From Streptomyces malaysiensis subsp. samsunensis (GTDB lineage Bacteria > Actinomycetota > Actinomycetes > Streptomycetales > Streptomycetaceae): a DNA stretch of 64,000 nucleotides. Each line of letters opens with the position of its first letter. Positions within the stretch are counted from its first letter, which is position 1. Position numbers and translations under genes: made by a program. Shown here one piece after another: positions 34,906 to 43,884 of this stretch. Location of the stretch: the NCBI RefSeq assembly GCF_024519315.1, contig NZ_JANIIC010000056.1, positions 1 through 64,000 of the forward strand, in the 5' to 3' direction. The notes beneath the pieces were generated by a model. The model was not told where the DNA came from, made no database searches, and saw nothing but the letters and a program-made list of their open reading frames with translations.

Positions 34906-35763
34906 ATGTCAGCCGGATCACAGTGGTCGATCACCGCGCCACAGAAGCTCACCTTCGACGACCCGGTGTCCACTCTCGACGTACGCATCGTGGGCGGCAC
35001 GGTCAATGTGGTCGGCGCGGCCCCCGGCCCCGCCCGCCTCGAGGTCTCGGAGATCGACGGCCCGCCGCTGAAGGTCAGCCACACCGACGGCACCCTGAGC
35101 GTCGGCTACGACGACCTGTCCTGGGAGGGCTTCCGCAAGTGGCTCGGGCAGTGGAACCGCACCGCCCATGTGACCCTCACCGTGCCCGCCGGCACCAGCT
35201 CCACGATCGGCGTCGTCGGGGGCTCCGCCGTGGTCTCCGGGCTGACCGGCCGTGCCGGACTGCGCGGTGTCTCCGGCGACTTCACCCTGCTCGGGCTGAC
35301 CGGGCCGGTCCAGGCCGACACCGTCTCCGGCCGGGTCGAGGCGCAGGCCGTCACCGGCGATCTGCGGTTCCACTCCGTCTCCGGCGACCTCACCGTCGTC
35401 GAGGGCTCGGGGCCCCTGGTACGGGCCGAGTCGGTCAGCGGGGACATGGTGCTCGACCTGGCCCCCGCCCCGCGGTGCTCCGACATCCGCCTCACCACCG
35501 TCTCCGGCGAGATCGCCATCCGGCTGCCGCACCCCGCCGACGCCGAGGTGGAGGCCAACACGGCCAGCGGCTCGGTCTCCAACGGCTTCGAGGACCTGCG
35601 GGTCAGCGGCCAGTGGGGAGCCAAGAGGATCACCGGCCGGCTCGGCGCGGGAAATGGCAGTCTCAAGGCCACCACCGTCTCGGGCGCCATCGCGCTGCTG
35701 TGCCGTCCACCGTCCGAGGAGGACACGGACACCGCCGACGGCACCCAGGGAAAGGTCCTCTGA
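34906..35763 (+). CDS. DUF4097 (toastrack) beta-repeat protein
   Basis: A 285-residue protein of the DUF4097/toastrack family, right-handed beta-helix-like with repeating VSG turns (GVSGDFTLLGL, DTVSGRVEAQ, SVSGDLTVV, SVSGDMVLDL, TVSGEIAI). No signal peptide or membrane segment is visible, so it is probably cytoplasmic. Such domains often accompany PadR regulators and LiaF/PspC-like envelope-stress systems. The ATG has GGGGAGG 5-6 bases upstream. Its TGA overlaps the ATG of the PadR gene by one base, showing coupling. Confidence 0.85.
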   Translation: MSAGSQWSITAPQKLTFDDPVSTLDVRIVGGTVNVVGAAPGPARLEVSEIDGPPLKVSHTDGTLSVGYDDLSWEGFRKWLGQWNRTAHVTLTVPAGTSSTIGVVGGSAVVSGLTGRAGLRGVSGDFTLLGLTGPVQADTVSGRVEAQAVTGDLRFHSVSGDLTVVEGSGPLVRAESVSGDMVLDLAPAPRCSDIRLTTVSGEIAIRLPHPADAEVEANTASGSVSNGFEDLRVSGQWGAKRITGRLGAGNGSLKATTVSGAIALLCRPPSEEDTDTADGTQGKVL

Positions 35764-36839
35764 TGCCCCCCGTATTCGCCCACGGCCGACTGCGTCTGTA
35801 TCTGCTCAAGCTGCTCGACGAGGCGCCGCGCCACGGCTACGAGGTCATCCGCCTGCTGGAGGAGCGGTTCCAGGGGCTGTACGCGCCCTCGGCCGGCACC
35901 GTCTATCCGCGGCTGGCCAAGCTGGAGGCCGAGGGCCTGGTCACCCACACCACCGAGGGCGGCCGCAAGGTCTACTCCATCACCGACGCCGGGCGCGCCG
36001 AGCTGGCCGACCGCGGCGGTGAACTGGCCGATCTGGAGCTGGAGATCCGCGAGTCGGTCGCCGAACTCGCCGCCGAGATCCGCGAGGACGTCCGCGGCTC
36101 CGCGAGCGATCTGCGGCGGGAGATGCGGGAGGCGGCCCAGCGGGCCCGTACCTCCGGCGGCGCCCGGGACAAGCAGGACAAGCACGGCCCGTGGGAGGGG
36201 CAGTGGGGCGACAAGGAGACCTGGCGGCAGGCGAAGGAGGAGATGCGGCGCGCGCGGGAGGAGTGGAAGGAGCAGGCGCGCCGGGCGAAGGAGGAGAGCC
36301 GGCGGGCCCGGCAGGACGCCCAGCGCGCCCGTAAGCAGGCCAAGGACGCGCAGGACTTCGCACGCGAGGAGGTCCAGCGGATAGCCCGGCGGGTTCAGGA
36401 GCAGACGCAGGATCACATCCGGGCGGGCGACTGGCAGCGGGCGGTGCGCGAGGGCCTGGCCGAGGTGTCGCGCGGTATGAGCCGGATCTCCCGGCAGGGC
36501 ACCTCGCGCTCGGACTGGGGCTGGGACGATGTGCTGGGCGGGCCGGAGGTCACGGTCGAACGGGTGGACATGACCAAGCCGGAGGGCGGCCACGAGGAGC
36601 AGAAGCCGGCCGGCGGCAGCGGCCCGGCCGGGGTACGGGAGCCCGAGTGGGCCAGGGACTTCACCCCCTCGGACGCCCCAGCCCGCGATCTGGAGCGGCT
36701 GCTCGACCGGCTCCGCGACGACATCCGCGACGCGGCCCGCGACCACGGGGTGACCGACGCCCAGCTGGCGGAGGCGCGCCGTCAGCTGGGGGCGACGGCG
36801 GCGCGGATCACCGCGCTGCTGCGGGGCGAACGCGGCTAG
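35763..36839 (+). CDS. PadR-family regulator with long charged helical C-terminus
   Basis: A 358-residue protein. The first ~90 residues are a PadR winged helix (RLYLLKLLDEAPRHGYEVIR, YAPSAGTVYPRLAKLEAEGL). Instead of the usual short helical dimer domain, about 200 residues follow rich in Arg, Glu, Lys and Ala (KEEMRRAREEWKEQARRAKE), a likely single alpha helix or coiled coil. A linker and a C-terminal helix resembling a short coiled coil (LERLLDRLRDDIRDAARDHG) end the protein. It is coupled to the upstream toastrack gene. Effector unknown; the stop codon abuts an interspersed repeat. Confidence 0.88.
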   Translation: MPPVFAHGRLRLYLLKLLDEAPRHGYEVIRLLEERFQGLYAPSAGTVYPRLAKLEAEGLVTHTTEGGRKVYSITDAGRAELADRGGELADLELEIRESVAELAAEIREDVRGSASDLRREMREAAQRARTSGGARDKQDKHGPWEGQWGDKETWRQAKEEMRRAREEWKEQARRAKEESRRARQDAQRARKQAKDAQDFAREEVQRIARRVQEQTQDHIRAGDWQRAVREGLAEVSRGMSRISRQGTSRSDWGWDDVLGGPEVTVERVDMTKPEGGHEEQKPAGGSGPAGVREPEWARDFTPSDAPARDLERLLDRLRDDIRDAARDHGVTDAQLAEARRQLGATAARITALLRGERG

Positions 36840-37171
36840 GCTCCGCCGGAAGTGCCCCGACCTGCCGTCGATCGTCCGCGGCGCCATCGTGGCTGGTCGC
36901 GCCCGCGCGGCGGAGCCGCACATCGACACAGCCCCGCGCCCCTTCGGGGCGCCACCGAACCGCAGCCGACTTCCGCCGATCCGCTGAGGCGCTCCGCCGG
37001 AAGTGCCCCGACCTGCCGTCGATCGTCCGCGGCGCCCGGCCCGGTCGTCCGCTTGACCTCAACCGCGGTTGAAGTTCCAGGATCGGGGTCGGAGGGGCGC
37101 GCCACGGGGGCGCCCCTCCGGCCCCGATCCCCTTGTCCTCACCGCATTCTCCCGACCGCGAGGAGACCGCC
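36840..37171 (+). repeat. Interspersed intergenic repeat (copy A) with 46-bp direct duplication
   Basis: A 330-base gene-free gap. The repeat begins at the padR stop codon (36837-36839) with GCTCCGCCGGAAGTGCCCCG. The 46 bases 36840-36885 recur exactly at 36991-37036. Between them are GCGGCGGAGCCGC and the hairpin GCGCCCC-TTC-GGGGCGC (36937-36953), which could act as a terminator. Bases after ~37040 look unrelated and hold the ribosome site of the next gene. Confidence 0.85.
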
Positions 37172-37948
37172 GTGTCCGCCCTGACCAGCTCCGGTCCGCT
37201 GCCCGACCTCACCCGGCCCGATGTGGGCGCCGCGCTCTTCAGCACCTGGAGCGTGGGCACACCGGAACGGCAGCGGGCCGCGGTCGACGCCATCGCCGCC
37301 GCCTGGGACGGCCGCCCCTGGCCGGCACCCGAGCTGCTTTCGTACAACGTCTACGCGGGTACGGACGGCGATACGCTGATGCACCATTCCCAGTGGGCCG
37401 ACGAGGCGGCGTACCACGCCTTCGTCCGGACCCACCGCCAGGAGCGCAACGACGCGATCGACAGCGCGGTCCCGGGCATCGAGCGGCTCGGCCTCTCCCG
37501 CTACCGCCACTACCGCGGCTTCCAGGCACCGGCCGCCCAGGGCGGCGCCCAGGACCCCGGGCTGATCGTCGTGGTCGAGATCGACTTCGACGACCCCGAT
37601 CCCGGGCTCCGCCGGTCCTGGGTCGACCTGGTCATCGAGGCGCTGGAGAGCGAGCCCGACCAGGGCCTGCTCACCGCCGACTTCCATCTGATCGTCGACG
37701 GCGAGCGCCATCTGCGCACCGACCGCGCCCGGGTGCTCAACTACGCCCGCTGGACCGGTGCGGAGGCGTACGAGGCGGCCCTGGCGGCGGATGGGCCGCG
37801 CGGCGGCTCATCCGCCTGGGACCGGGTGCGCGACTTCCCCGGACGAGTGGGCGCGTCGGCCCGCTCCTATCGCTTCCGGCGGAGCTTCGTACGGCCGTCG
37901 GAGGCACCGCCGAATTCCGCGAATTCGCCGGAGCGCGAGGCCCGGTAG
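37172..37948 (+). CDS. Tandem ABM-fold (antibiotic biosynthesis monooxygenase-like) protein
   Basis: A 258-residue cytoplasmic protein made of two dimeric alpha-beta-barrel (ABM/EthD-like) halves. The first shows LLSYNVYAGTDGDTLMHHSQ and WADEAAYHAFV; the second shows IVVVEIDFDDPDPG, LLTADFHLIVDG and LNYARWTGAEAYEAAL. Such proteins are cofactor-free oxygenases, cyclases or of unknown function; no specific activity can be assigned. The GTG start at 37172 has GAGGAG 7 bases upstream. Confidence 0.8.
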   Translation: MSALTSSGPLPDLTRPDVGAALFSTWSVGTPERQRAAVDAIAAAWDGRPWPAPELLSYNVYAGTDGDTLMHHSQWADEAAYHAFVRTHRQERNDAIDSAVPGIERLGLSRYRHYRGFQAPAAQGGAQDPGLIVVVEIDFDDPDPGLRRSWVDLVIEALESEPDQGLLTADFHLIVDGERHLRTDRARVLNYARWTGAEAYEAALAADGPRGGSSAWDRVRDFPGRVGASARSYRFRRSFVRPSEAPPNSANSPEREAR

Positions 37949-38078
37949 AACGCCGTACGGCTTTCGCACTACGCCCCCGGCATATGCCCGACACGGTCTC
38001 CGTCCTCTCGACGCGGACCGCATCCACGGGGCGTAAGCGGACGGCATCCACGGGGTGAAATCGAATTCCTTCGCGAAT

Positions 38079-38102
38079 CCCCGGCCCGCATTGTGGCCGG
38101 GG
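38079..38102. terminator. Terminator hairpin
   Basis: CCCCGGCC (38079-38086) pairs with GGCCGGGG (38095-38102). It lies between the convergent ABM-fold and dehydrogenase genes. Just before it, CATCCACGGGG occurs twice about 26 bases apart. Confidence 0.6.
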
Positions 38103-38118
38103 ACGCCGACGGAATATT

Positions 38119-39081
38119 TCAGACCGTCAGCACGACCTTGCCGAACAGATCGCCGCCCGCCATCTTCTCGAACCCCTCCCGGGCCCGGTCCAGCGGCAGC
38201 ACCGAGTCGATCACCGGCCGTACACCGCGTGCGGCACAGAAGCTCAGCAGGTCCTCCAGCTCGTCCTTCCCGCCCATCGTGGAGCCGACGACCTTCAGCT
38301 CCAGGAAGAAGATCCGGTTGAGCTCGGTGGCCTTGGGGTCGGGGCCGCTGGTGGCGCCCGAAATCACCAGGGTGCCGCCCGGCTTGAGGGACTTCACCGA
38401 ATGCGACCAGGTCGCGGCGCCCACCGTCTCGATCACGGCGTCCACCCGGCGCGGCAGCCGCTCCCCCGGTGCGTACGCGCCCTCGGCGCCCAGCTCGACG
38501 GCGCGGGCCCGCTTGGCCTCGTCACGGCTGGTGGCCAGCACCCGAAGACCGGCCGCCGCGCCCAGCACGATCGCGGCGGTGGCCACACCGCCGCCGGCGC
38601 CCTGGACCAGCACGCTGTCGCCGGGGCGCACCCCCGCGTTGGTGAACAGCATCCGGTAGGCGGTCAGCCAGGCCGTGGGCAGGCAGGCGGCCTCCTCGAA
38701 GGAGAGCTCCTTGGGCTTGGGCAGCAGATTCCAGCTGGGGACGGTCACCTTCTCGGCGAAGGTGCCCTGATAACGCTCGGTGAGGATGGAGCGGGGCTCC
38801 TTGGGACCGACACCGTGTCCACTCTGGCCGATGACGGAGTGGAGGACGACCTCGTTGCCGTCCTCATCGACCCCGGCCGCGTCACAGCCGAGGATCATCG
38901 GAAGCGACTCCTCACCGAGGCCCACACCGCGCAGCGACCACAGATCGTGGTGGTTGAGCGAGGCGGCCCTGACGTTCACGGTGGTCCAGCCGGGCCGTGT
39001 CTCCGGCTCGGGGCGCTCCCCCAGTTCGAGGCCGCTCAGCGGCTGGTCACGGTCGATACGTGCGGCATAGGCAGCGAACAT
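38119..39081 (-). CDS. Zinc-type alcohol dehydrogenase / quinone oxidoreductase (MDR family)
   Basis: A 320-residue medium-chain dehydrogenase/reductase with GroES-like N-terminus (LNHHDLWSLRGVG, ILGCDAAGVDEDG) and Rossmann motif VLVQGAGGGVATAAIVLG. The structural zinc Cys cluster is absent, typical of the quinone-reductase-like branch. The start is taken at ATG 39081 (MFAAYAARIDRDQPLSGLEL), matching relatives; the ribosome site is weak and ATG 39093 is possible. It is downstream of the malic enzyme on the same strand but separated by a strong terminator. Substrate unknown. Confidence 0.88.
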   Translation of the reverse strand: MFAAYAARIDRDQPLSGLELGERPEPETRPGWTTVNVRAASLNHHDLWSLRGVGLGEESLPMILGCDAAGVDEDGNEVVLHSVIGQSGHGVGPKEPRSILTERYQGTFAEKVTVPSWNLLPKPKELSFEEAACLPTAWLTAYRMLFTNAGVRPGDSVLVQGAGGGVATAAIVLGAAAGLRVLATSRDEAKRARAVELGAEGAYAPGERLPRRVDAVIETVGAATWSHSVKSLKPGGTLVISGATSGPDPKATELNRIFFLELKVVGSTMGGKDELEDLLSFCAARGVRPVIDSVLPLDRAREGFEKMAGGDLFGKVVLTV

Positions 39082-39169
39082 GATCCCGACCATAGGCCGC
39101 GTGGGGACCCTGCGGAACCTCGCCACGATGTGACCCCGCTCGCCCACCGGACACCGCCCGGCACGCGCC

Positions 39170-39199
39170 GGGCCGCCCCTCCGGCCGAAGGGGCGGCCC
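39170..39199 (-). terminator. Terminator after malic enzyme
   Basis: GGGCCGCCCCT (39170-39180) and AGGGGCGGCCC (39189-39199) form a perfect 11-bp stem with an 8-base loop, 28 bases past the malic enzyme stop (minus strand). Confidence 0.8.
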
Positions 39200-39227
39200 G
39201 TGATCACACCTGGGACCTGGCGGGGCG

Positions 39228-40460
39228 TCAGCGGCGGGCGACGCCCTCCGCGCGGGCGGCAGCGGCGACGGCCGCGGTCACGGCGGGGGCGACCCGGTCG
39301 TCGAACGGCGAGGGGATGACCTTGTCCGCGCTCAGCTCATCGGCCACCACCGCGGCCAGCGCCTCGGCGGCCGCGAGCTTCATGCCCTCGGTGATCCGGG
39401 AGGCCCGGACCTGGAGGGCGCCCGCGAAGATGCCGGGGAAGGCGAGGACGTTGTTGATCTGGTTCGGGAAGTCGCTGCGCCCGGTGGCGACCACGGCCGC
39501 GTAGCGGTGGGCGACGTCCGGGTGGATCTCCGGGTTGGGGTTGGCCATCGCGAAGATGAAGGCGCCCGGCGCCATCTTCGACACCGCGTCCTCCGGCACC
39601 GTGCCGCCGCTGACGCCGATGAAGACGTCGGCGCCGTCCAGCGCGGCCTCCAGCGATCCGGTGAGCTGGGCCTTGTTGGTGAACCCGGCCACCTCGCGCT
39701 TGACGTCGGTGAGGTCCTCGCGGTCCTGGGAGACGACGCCCTTGCGGTCGCACACGGCCACATCGCCGATGCCCGCCTCGGTGAGGATCCGGGCGATGGC
39801 CACACCGGCGGCGCCCGCACCGGAGATCACGGCGCGCAGCTGGCCCAGCGCGCGGTCCGTCAGCTTGGCGGCGTTGCGCAGCGCGGCGAGGGTGACCACC
39901 GCCGTGCCGTGCTGGTCGTCATGGAAGATCGGGATGTCGACGCGCTCCTGGAGCTTGCGCTCGATCTCGAAGCAGCGGGGCGCGGAGATGTCCTCCAGAT
40001 TGACGCCGCCGAACGAGGGCGCGAAGCGGGCGACGGTCTCCACGATCTCGTCCACGTCCCGGCAGTCGAGCGCGATCGGCACCGCGTCCACGCCGCCGAA
40101 CTGCTTGAAGAGGATCGCCTTGCCCTCCATGACCGGGAGGGACGCCTCCGGACCGATGTCCCCGAGCCCCAGTACCGCGCTGCCGTCCGTCACCACGGCC
40201 ACGACCTGGGACTTCCAGGTGTAGTCATGGACGAGCTCGGGCTTCTCGGCGATAGCGCTGCACACCTTGGCCACACCGGGCGTGTACGCGAGGGACAGAT
40301 CGTCCCGGTCGCGCACCGGCACCGTCGCCTGGACGGCCATTTTGCCGCCGCGGTGCAGGGCGAAGGCCGGATCGAAGGGCTCGCCGTCGGTCACGCCTTC
40401 GGCTCCTTCGCCGCTGCCGGTTGTGCTGTCGCTGCGAGGATCGACCATCTCCGCTGCCAC
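39228..40460 (-). CDS. Malic enzyme
   Basis: Decarboxylates malate to pyruvate, supplying reducing power; 410 residues, the short bacterial form without a phosphotransacetylase domain. Motifs: catalytic Tyr in LAYTPGVAKVC, Lys/metal region GLGDIGPEASLPVMEGKA, FGGVNLEDISAPRCFEIE, DDQHGTAVVTLAAL, and Rossmann ISGAGAAGVAIARIL. The GTG start at 40460 has AAAGGGG 8 bases upstream. From memory the S. coelicolor enzyme at the equivalent place is the NADP-dependent one; cofactor preference is not shown by the sequence alone. Confidence 0.95.
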   Translation of the reverse strand: MAAEMVDPRSDSTTGSGEGAEGVTDGEPFDPAFALHRGGKMAVQATVPVRDRDDLSLAYTPGVAKVCSAIAEKPELVHDYTWKSQVVAVVTDGSAVLGLGDIGPEASLPVMEGKAILFKQFGGVDAVPIALDCRDVDEIVETVARFAPSFGGVNLEDISAPRCFEIERKLQERVDIPIFHDDQHGTAVVTLAALRNAAKLTDRALGQLRAVISGAGAAGVAIARILTEAGIGDVAVCDRKGVVSQDREDLTDVKREVAGFTNKAQLTGSLEAALDGADVFIGVSGGTVPEDAVSKMAPGAFIFAMANPNPEIHPDVAHRYAAVVATGRSDFPNQINNVLAFPGIFAGALQVRASRITEGMKLAAAEALAAVVADELSADKVIPSPFDDRVAPAVTAAVAAAARAEGVARR

Positions 40461-40973
40461 TGTTTTGACCCCTTTGTCGTTTTTCTATCGAGGGTATCCG
40501 CCCCAGGTTCGGAGCGGGCGGGCACCGCGTCGTCCCATTCAGCGGAAGACCACCGCATGGGGGTGGGTACGAACGCCGGGCGCGTCGCACACGCGCCCTG
40601 AGCCCCGGGTGAGGGGTGTAGCCGTCTGTTCTACCCGAAGCGCGCGTCGAGGGACGAACGAGTTCTGGTGCCATGACGCCGGAAAACCAGGCATTACACC
40701 TGAAGGCGGGCGAATCTCTAGTGAAAGTCCATGTCACCGTCACGCGCTGTTCTCCGCGTGATCATGAGCCCGCTCCGCGGTTCCGGCCGCCGCTGTCCGG
40801 CCGGTGCCGCTGTCCGGTAGTGCACCACGGGGATCGCCCGTTATCCGATTTTGACATGGCCAGAGGCCCGTACGAGCCCGTCCGATGGCAAGATGCCCCA
40901 ATCACACGAGATCGCGACACCCACAAACGTGTTCCCGGGATCTCACCCCCCTCACCCTGCCGGAGGAACCAGC
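40461..40973. other. Gene-free region before the ABC transporter operon
   Basis: About 510 bases between divergent genes with no convincing coding frame. It contains CCGCTGTCCGG twice (40790-40800 and 40807-40817) and TTGACA at 40851-40856, a -35-like hexamer without a well-spaced -10. The promoters of both malic enzyme and the transporter must lie here. Confidence 0.45.
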
Positions 40974-41927
40974 ATGACCGCCAGCTTCACGCCCCGTGGG
41001 GCCACCCCGAAGTCCCGGATGGCCTCCATCGGCGCGGTAGCGGTGGCAGGTGCCTTGCTGCTGACGGGCTGCGGCGACCAGACCGACAAGGCCACCGGCG
41101 GGTCCAACACCAACTCCGCCCCGCTCTTCAACCAGCTGCCCAAGGAGATCCAGAGCGCCAAGGTGATCGAGGTGGGCTCGGACATCAACTACCCGCCGGT
41201 CGAGTTCAAGAAGAACGGCCAGGTCATGGGGATCGACCCGGACATCGCCGACGCCCTCGGCAAGCAGCTCGGGGTGAAGTTCGAGTTCAACAACGGCACC
41301 TTCGACACCCTGCTCTCCGGCCTGCGCTCCAAGCGCTACGACATCGCCATGTCGGCCATGACCGACAACAAGGGCCGCCAGGAGGGCGTCGACCCGGACA
41401 CCGGCAAGAAGGCCGGCGAGGGCGTCGACTTCGTCGACTACTTCACCGCGGGTGTCTCGATCTACACCAAGAAGGGCGACACCAAGGGCATCAAGACGTG
41501 GGACGACCTGTGTGGCAAGAAGATCGTCGTGCAGCGCGGCACCGTCTCCCACGACCTGGCCAAGTCCCAGTCGGCGACCTGCCTGAAGAACAAGAAGGGC
41601 AAGATCTCGATCGAGGCGTTCGGCAATGACACCGAGGCCCAGACCCGGCTGCGCGGCGGCGGCGCCGTCGCCGGCTCCAGCGACTTCCCGGTGGCGGCGT
41701 ACGCGGTGAAGACCTCCGGCGGCGGCAATGACTTCGAGCTCGTGGGCGACCAGGTGGAGGCGGCCCCGTACGGCATCGCCGTCGCCAAGAAGAACACCCA
41801 GCTGCGCGACGCCCTCAAGCAGGCACTCGCCCTGATCATCGCGAACGGCGAATACGACAAGATCATCGCGAAGTGGGGCGTCAAGGACGGCGCGGTCACC
41901 AAGGCCGTCATCAACGGCGGCAAGTGA
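40974..41927 (+). CDS. Polar amino-acid ABC transporter, lipoprotein substrate-binding protein
   Basis: Family 3 solute-binding protein of 317 residues anchored as a lipoprotein: signal sequence with lipobox LLLTGCGD, mature Cys at ~34. The binding domains show VIEVGSDINYPPVEFKKNG, VMGIDPDIADALGKQLGV and FDTLLSGLRSKRYDIAMSAM, typical of glutamine/glutamate/arginine-type proteins. The ATG at 40974 has CGGAGGA 7-8 bases upstream. It is first in a three-gene operon with a permease and an ATPase. The exact amino acid is not determinable. Confidence 0.94.
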   Translation: MTASFTPRGATPKSRMASIGAVAVAGALLLTGCGDQTDKATGGSNTNSAPLFNQLPKEIQSAKVIEVGSDINYPPVEFKKNGQVMGIDPDIADALGKQLGVKFEFNNGTFDTLLSGLRSKRYDIAMSAMTDNKGRQEGVDPDTGKKAGEGVDFVDYFTAGVSIYTKKGDTKGIKTWDDLCGKKIVVQRGTVSHDLAKSQSATCLKNKKGKISIEAFGNDTEAQTRLRGGGAVAGSSDFPVAAYAVKTSGGGNDFELVGDQVEAAPYGIAVAKKNTQLRDALKQALALIIANGEYDKIIAKWGVKDGAVTKAVINGGK

Positions 41928-41972
41928 TCCGGCCCTCCCCCGTCCGCGCGCTCGCGCTGAAAGGCACCATCC

Positions 41973-42911
41973 GTGACCACTAAGATCGAAAAGGCGGGCC
42001 CGGTCGGCACCCCGCCGCCCGCGCCGGAGAACATCAAGGCCATCCCGGTGCGGCACTACGGCCGCTGGGTCGCCGCGGTCATCACCATCGCCCTGCTCGC
42101 CCTCCTGATCTCCGCCTTCGCCCGTGGCGATGTCAACTGGGGCGCCATTCCGGACTACTTCTTCGACGGTGAGGTCCTCAAGGGCGTCCGCAACACCGTC
42201 TGGATCACCATCCTGTCGATGGTGCTCGGCGTGGCCCTCGGCATCGTCCTCGCGGTGATGCGGCTGTCGAAGAACCCGGTGACCGCCTCCATCGCCTGGG
42301 GCTACATCTGGTTCTTCCGCGGCACCCCGGTCTACGTACAGCTGCTGGTCTGGTTCAATCTCGGCCTGGTGTTCGACTACATCAACATCATGCCGATCTA
42401 CAAGGACGAGTGGTCGGACTTCATGACCCCGTTCCTGGCCGCCCTGCTGGGTCTGGGCCTGAACGAGGCCGCGTACATGGCCGAGATCTGCCGGGCCGGC
42501 ATCCAGTCGGTCGACGAGGGCCAGTCCGAGGCCGCCCAGGCGCTCGGGATGAGCCACGCCAAGACGCTGCGCCGGGTGGTGCTGCCGCAGGCGATGCGGG
42601 TGATCGTGCCGCCCACCGGCAATGAGTTCATCAACATGCTCAAGACCACCTCACTGGTGATCGCGGTGCAGTACTGGGATCTGCTCCAGGCCACCTCCGA
42701 GGTCGGTCAGAACTCCGGCGCCACGGCGGAGATGCTCTTCCTGGCGGCCGCCTGGTACCTGATCCTCACCTCCGTCCTGAGCGTGGGCCAGTACTACCTG
42801 GAGCGGTACTACGCACGCGGCTCGAGCCGTAGCCTCCCGGCCACCCCGCTCCAGCGGGTCCGGGCCAATCTGCTCTCCTTCAGCAACCGCTCCGGAGGTG
42901 TCGGCGCATGA
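41973..42911 (+). CDS. Amino-acid ABC transporter permease
   Basis: HisM/GlnP-type permease of 312 residues. An N-terminal cytoplasmic stretch is followed by about five to six membrane helices (VAAVITIALLALLISAFA, TVWITILSMVLGVALGIVLA and so on). The EAA loop is EAAQALGMSHAKTLRRVVLP. The GTG start has AAAGG 9 bases upstream. The last 4 bases overlap the ATPase gene. With a single permease gene the transporter probably works as a homodimer. Confidence 0.95.
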   Translation: MTTKIEKAGPVGTPPPAPENIKAIPVRHYGRWVAAVITIALLALLISAFARGDVNWGAIPDYFFDGEVLKGVRNTVWITILSMVLGVALGIVLAVMRLSKNPVTASIAWGYIWFFRGTPVYVQLLVWFNLGLVFDYINIMPIYKDEWSDFMTPFLAALLGLGLNEAAYMAEICRAGIQSVDEGQSEAAQALGMSHAKTLRRVVLPQAMRVIVPPTGNEFINMLKTTSLVIAVQYWDLLQATSEVGQNSGATAEMLFLAAAWYLILTSVLSVGQYYLERYYARGSSRSLPATPLQRVRANLLSFSNRSGGVGA

Positions 42912-43669
42912 CCGCCATGGTGAAGGCCGAAGGCGTCCACAAGTCCTTCGGCCCGGTCCAGGTCCTCAAGGGCATCGACCTCGAGGTCGCCCCGCGCGAG
43001 GTGTTCTGCCTGATCGGCCCGTCCGGCTCCGGCAAGTCCACCTTCCTGCGCTGCATCAACCACCTGGAGAAGATCAACTCCGGGCGGCTGTACGTGGACG
43101 GCGACCTGGTCGGCTACCGCCAGAAGGGCGACAAGCTCTACGAGCTCAAGGACCGCGAGGTCGCCGAGAAGCGGCGCGACATCGGCATGGTCTTCCAGCG
43201 CTTCAACCTCTTCCCGCATATGACGGCGCTGGAGAACGTGATCGAGGCGCCGGTCCAGGTCAAGCGGGAGACCAAGGCGGTCGCGCGCGAGCGCGCGCTG
43301 AGGCTGCTGGACCGGGTGGGCCTCGGCGACAAGGCGGGCAACTACCCCTCCCAGCTCTCCGGCGGCCAGCAGCAGCGGGTGGCGATCGCGCGGGCGCTGG
43401 CGATGGAGCCGAAGCTGATGCTCTTCGACGAGCCCACCTCGGCGCTCGACCCGGAGCTGGTCGGCGAGGTGCTCGATGTGATGCGCGGGCTCGCCGAGGA
43501 GGGCATGACGATGATCGTCGTCACGCATGAGATGGGCTTCGCCCGCGAGGTCGGGGACTCGGTCGTCTTCATGGACGACGGCGTGGTGGTGGAGTCCGGG
43601 CAGCCCCGGGAGGTGCTGACCAATCCGCGGCACGAGCGGACGAAGTCGTTCCTGTCCAAGGTGCTCTAG
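42908..43669 (+). CDS. Amino-acid ABC transporter ATP-binding protein (GlnQ-like)
   Basis: A 253-residue ATPase: Walker A GPSGSGKSTFLRC, Q-loop VFQRFNLFPHMTAL, signature LSGGQQQRVAIARAL, Walker B LMLFDEPTSALDP and switch His in VVTHEMGF. An insertion VGYRQKGDKLYELKDREV is typical of this subfamily. The ATGA overlap with the permease shows coupling. Its TAG stop is followed at once by a copy of the interspersed repeat. Confidence 0.97.
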   Translation: MTAMVKAEGVHKSFGPVQVLKGIDLEVAPREVFCLIGPSGSGKSTFLRCINHLEKINSGRLYVDGDLVGYRQKGDKLYELKDREVAEKRRDIGMVFQRFNLFPHMTALENVIEAPVQVKRETKAVARERALRLLDRVGLGDKAGNYPSQLSGGQQQRVAIARALAMEPKLMLFDEPTSALDPELVGEVLDVMRGLAEEGMTMIVVTHEMGFAREVGDSVVFMDDGVVVESGQPREVLTNPRHERTKSFLSKVL

Positions 43670-43834
43670 CGCTCCGCTGGAAGTGCCCTGACCTGCCGTC
43701 GATCGTCCGCGGCAGCGTCCTGGCCGGTCGCGCCCGCGCGGCGGAGCCGCACCTCGACACGGCCCCGCGCCCCTTCGGGGCACCACCGGACCGCGGCCGA
43801 CTTCCGCCAATCCGCCGAGGCAATCCGCTGAGGC
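43670..43834 (+). repeat. Interspersed intergenic repeat (copy B)
   Basis: Begins at the ABC ATPase stop codon (43667-43669) with GCGCTCCGCTGGAAGTGCCC. It runs through GCGCGGCGGAGCCGCACCTC and GCGCCCCTTCGGGGC to GGCCGACTTCCGCCAATCCG. It is about 80-90 percent identical by eye to copy A. The GCGCCCC/GGGGC hairpin may end the transporter operon. The first end lies exactly at the stop codon, as in copies at 26476 and 36840. Confidence 0.85.
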
Positions 43835-43884
43835 GCGGCACATGCGCGAGGGCGGTACGAGCCGATGCCCGTACCGCCCCGGGG

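Noticed and set aside
36840..37036. The interspersed repeat as an insertion sequence
   Set aside because: No transposase frame, no consistent terminal inverted repeats or target duplications could be seen; a non-coding repeat is the supportable call.
40851..40856. TTGACA as the -35 box of the transporter promoter
   Set aside because: No -10-like hexamer at 16-19 bases downstream, so a promoter call would be guesswork.
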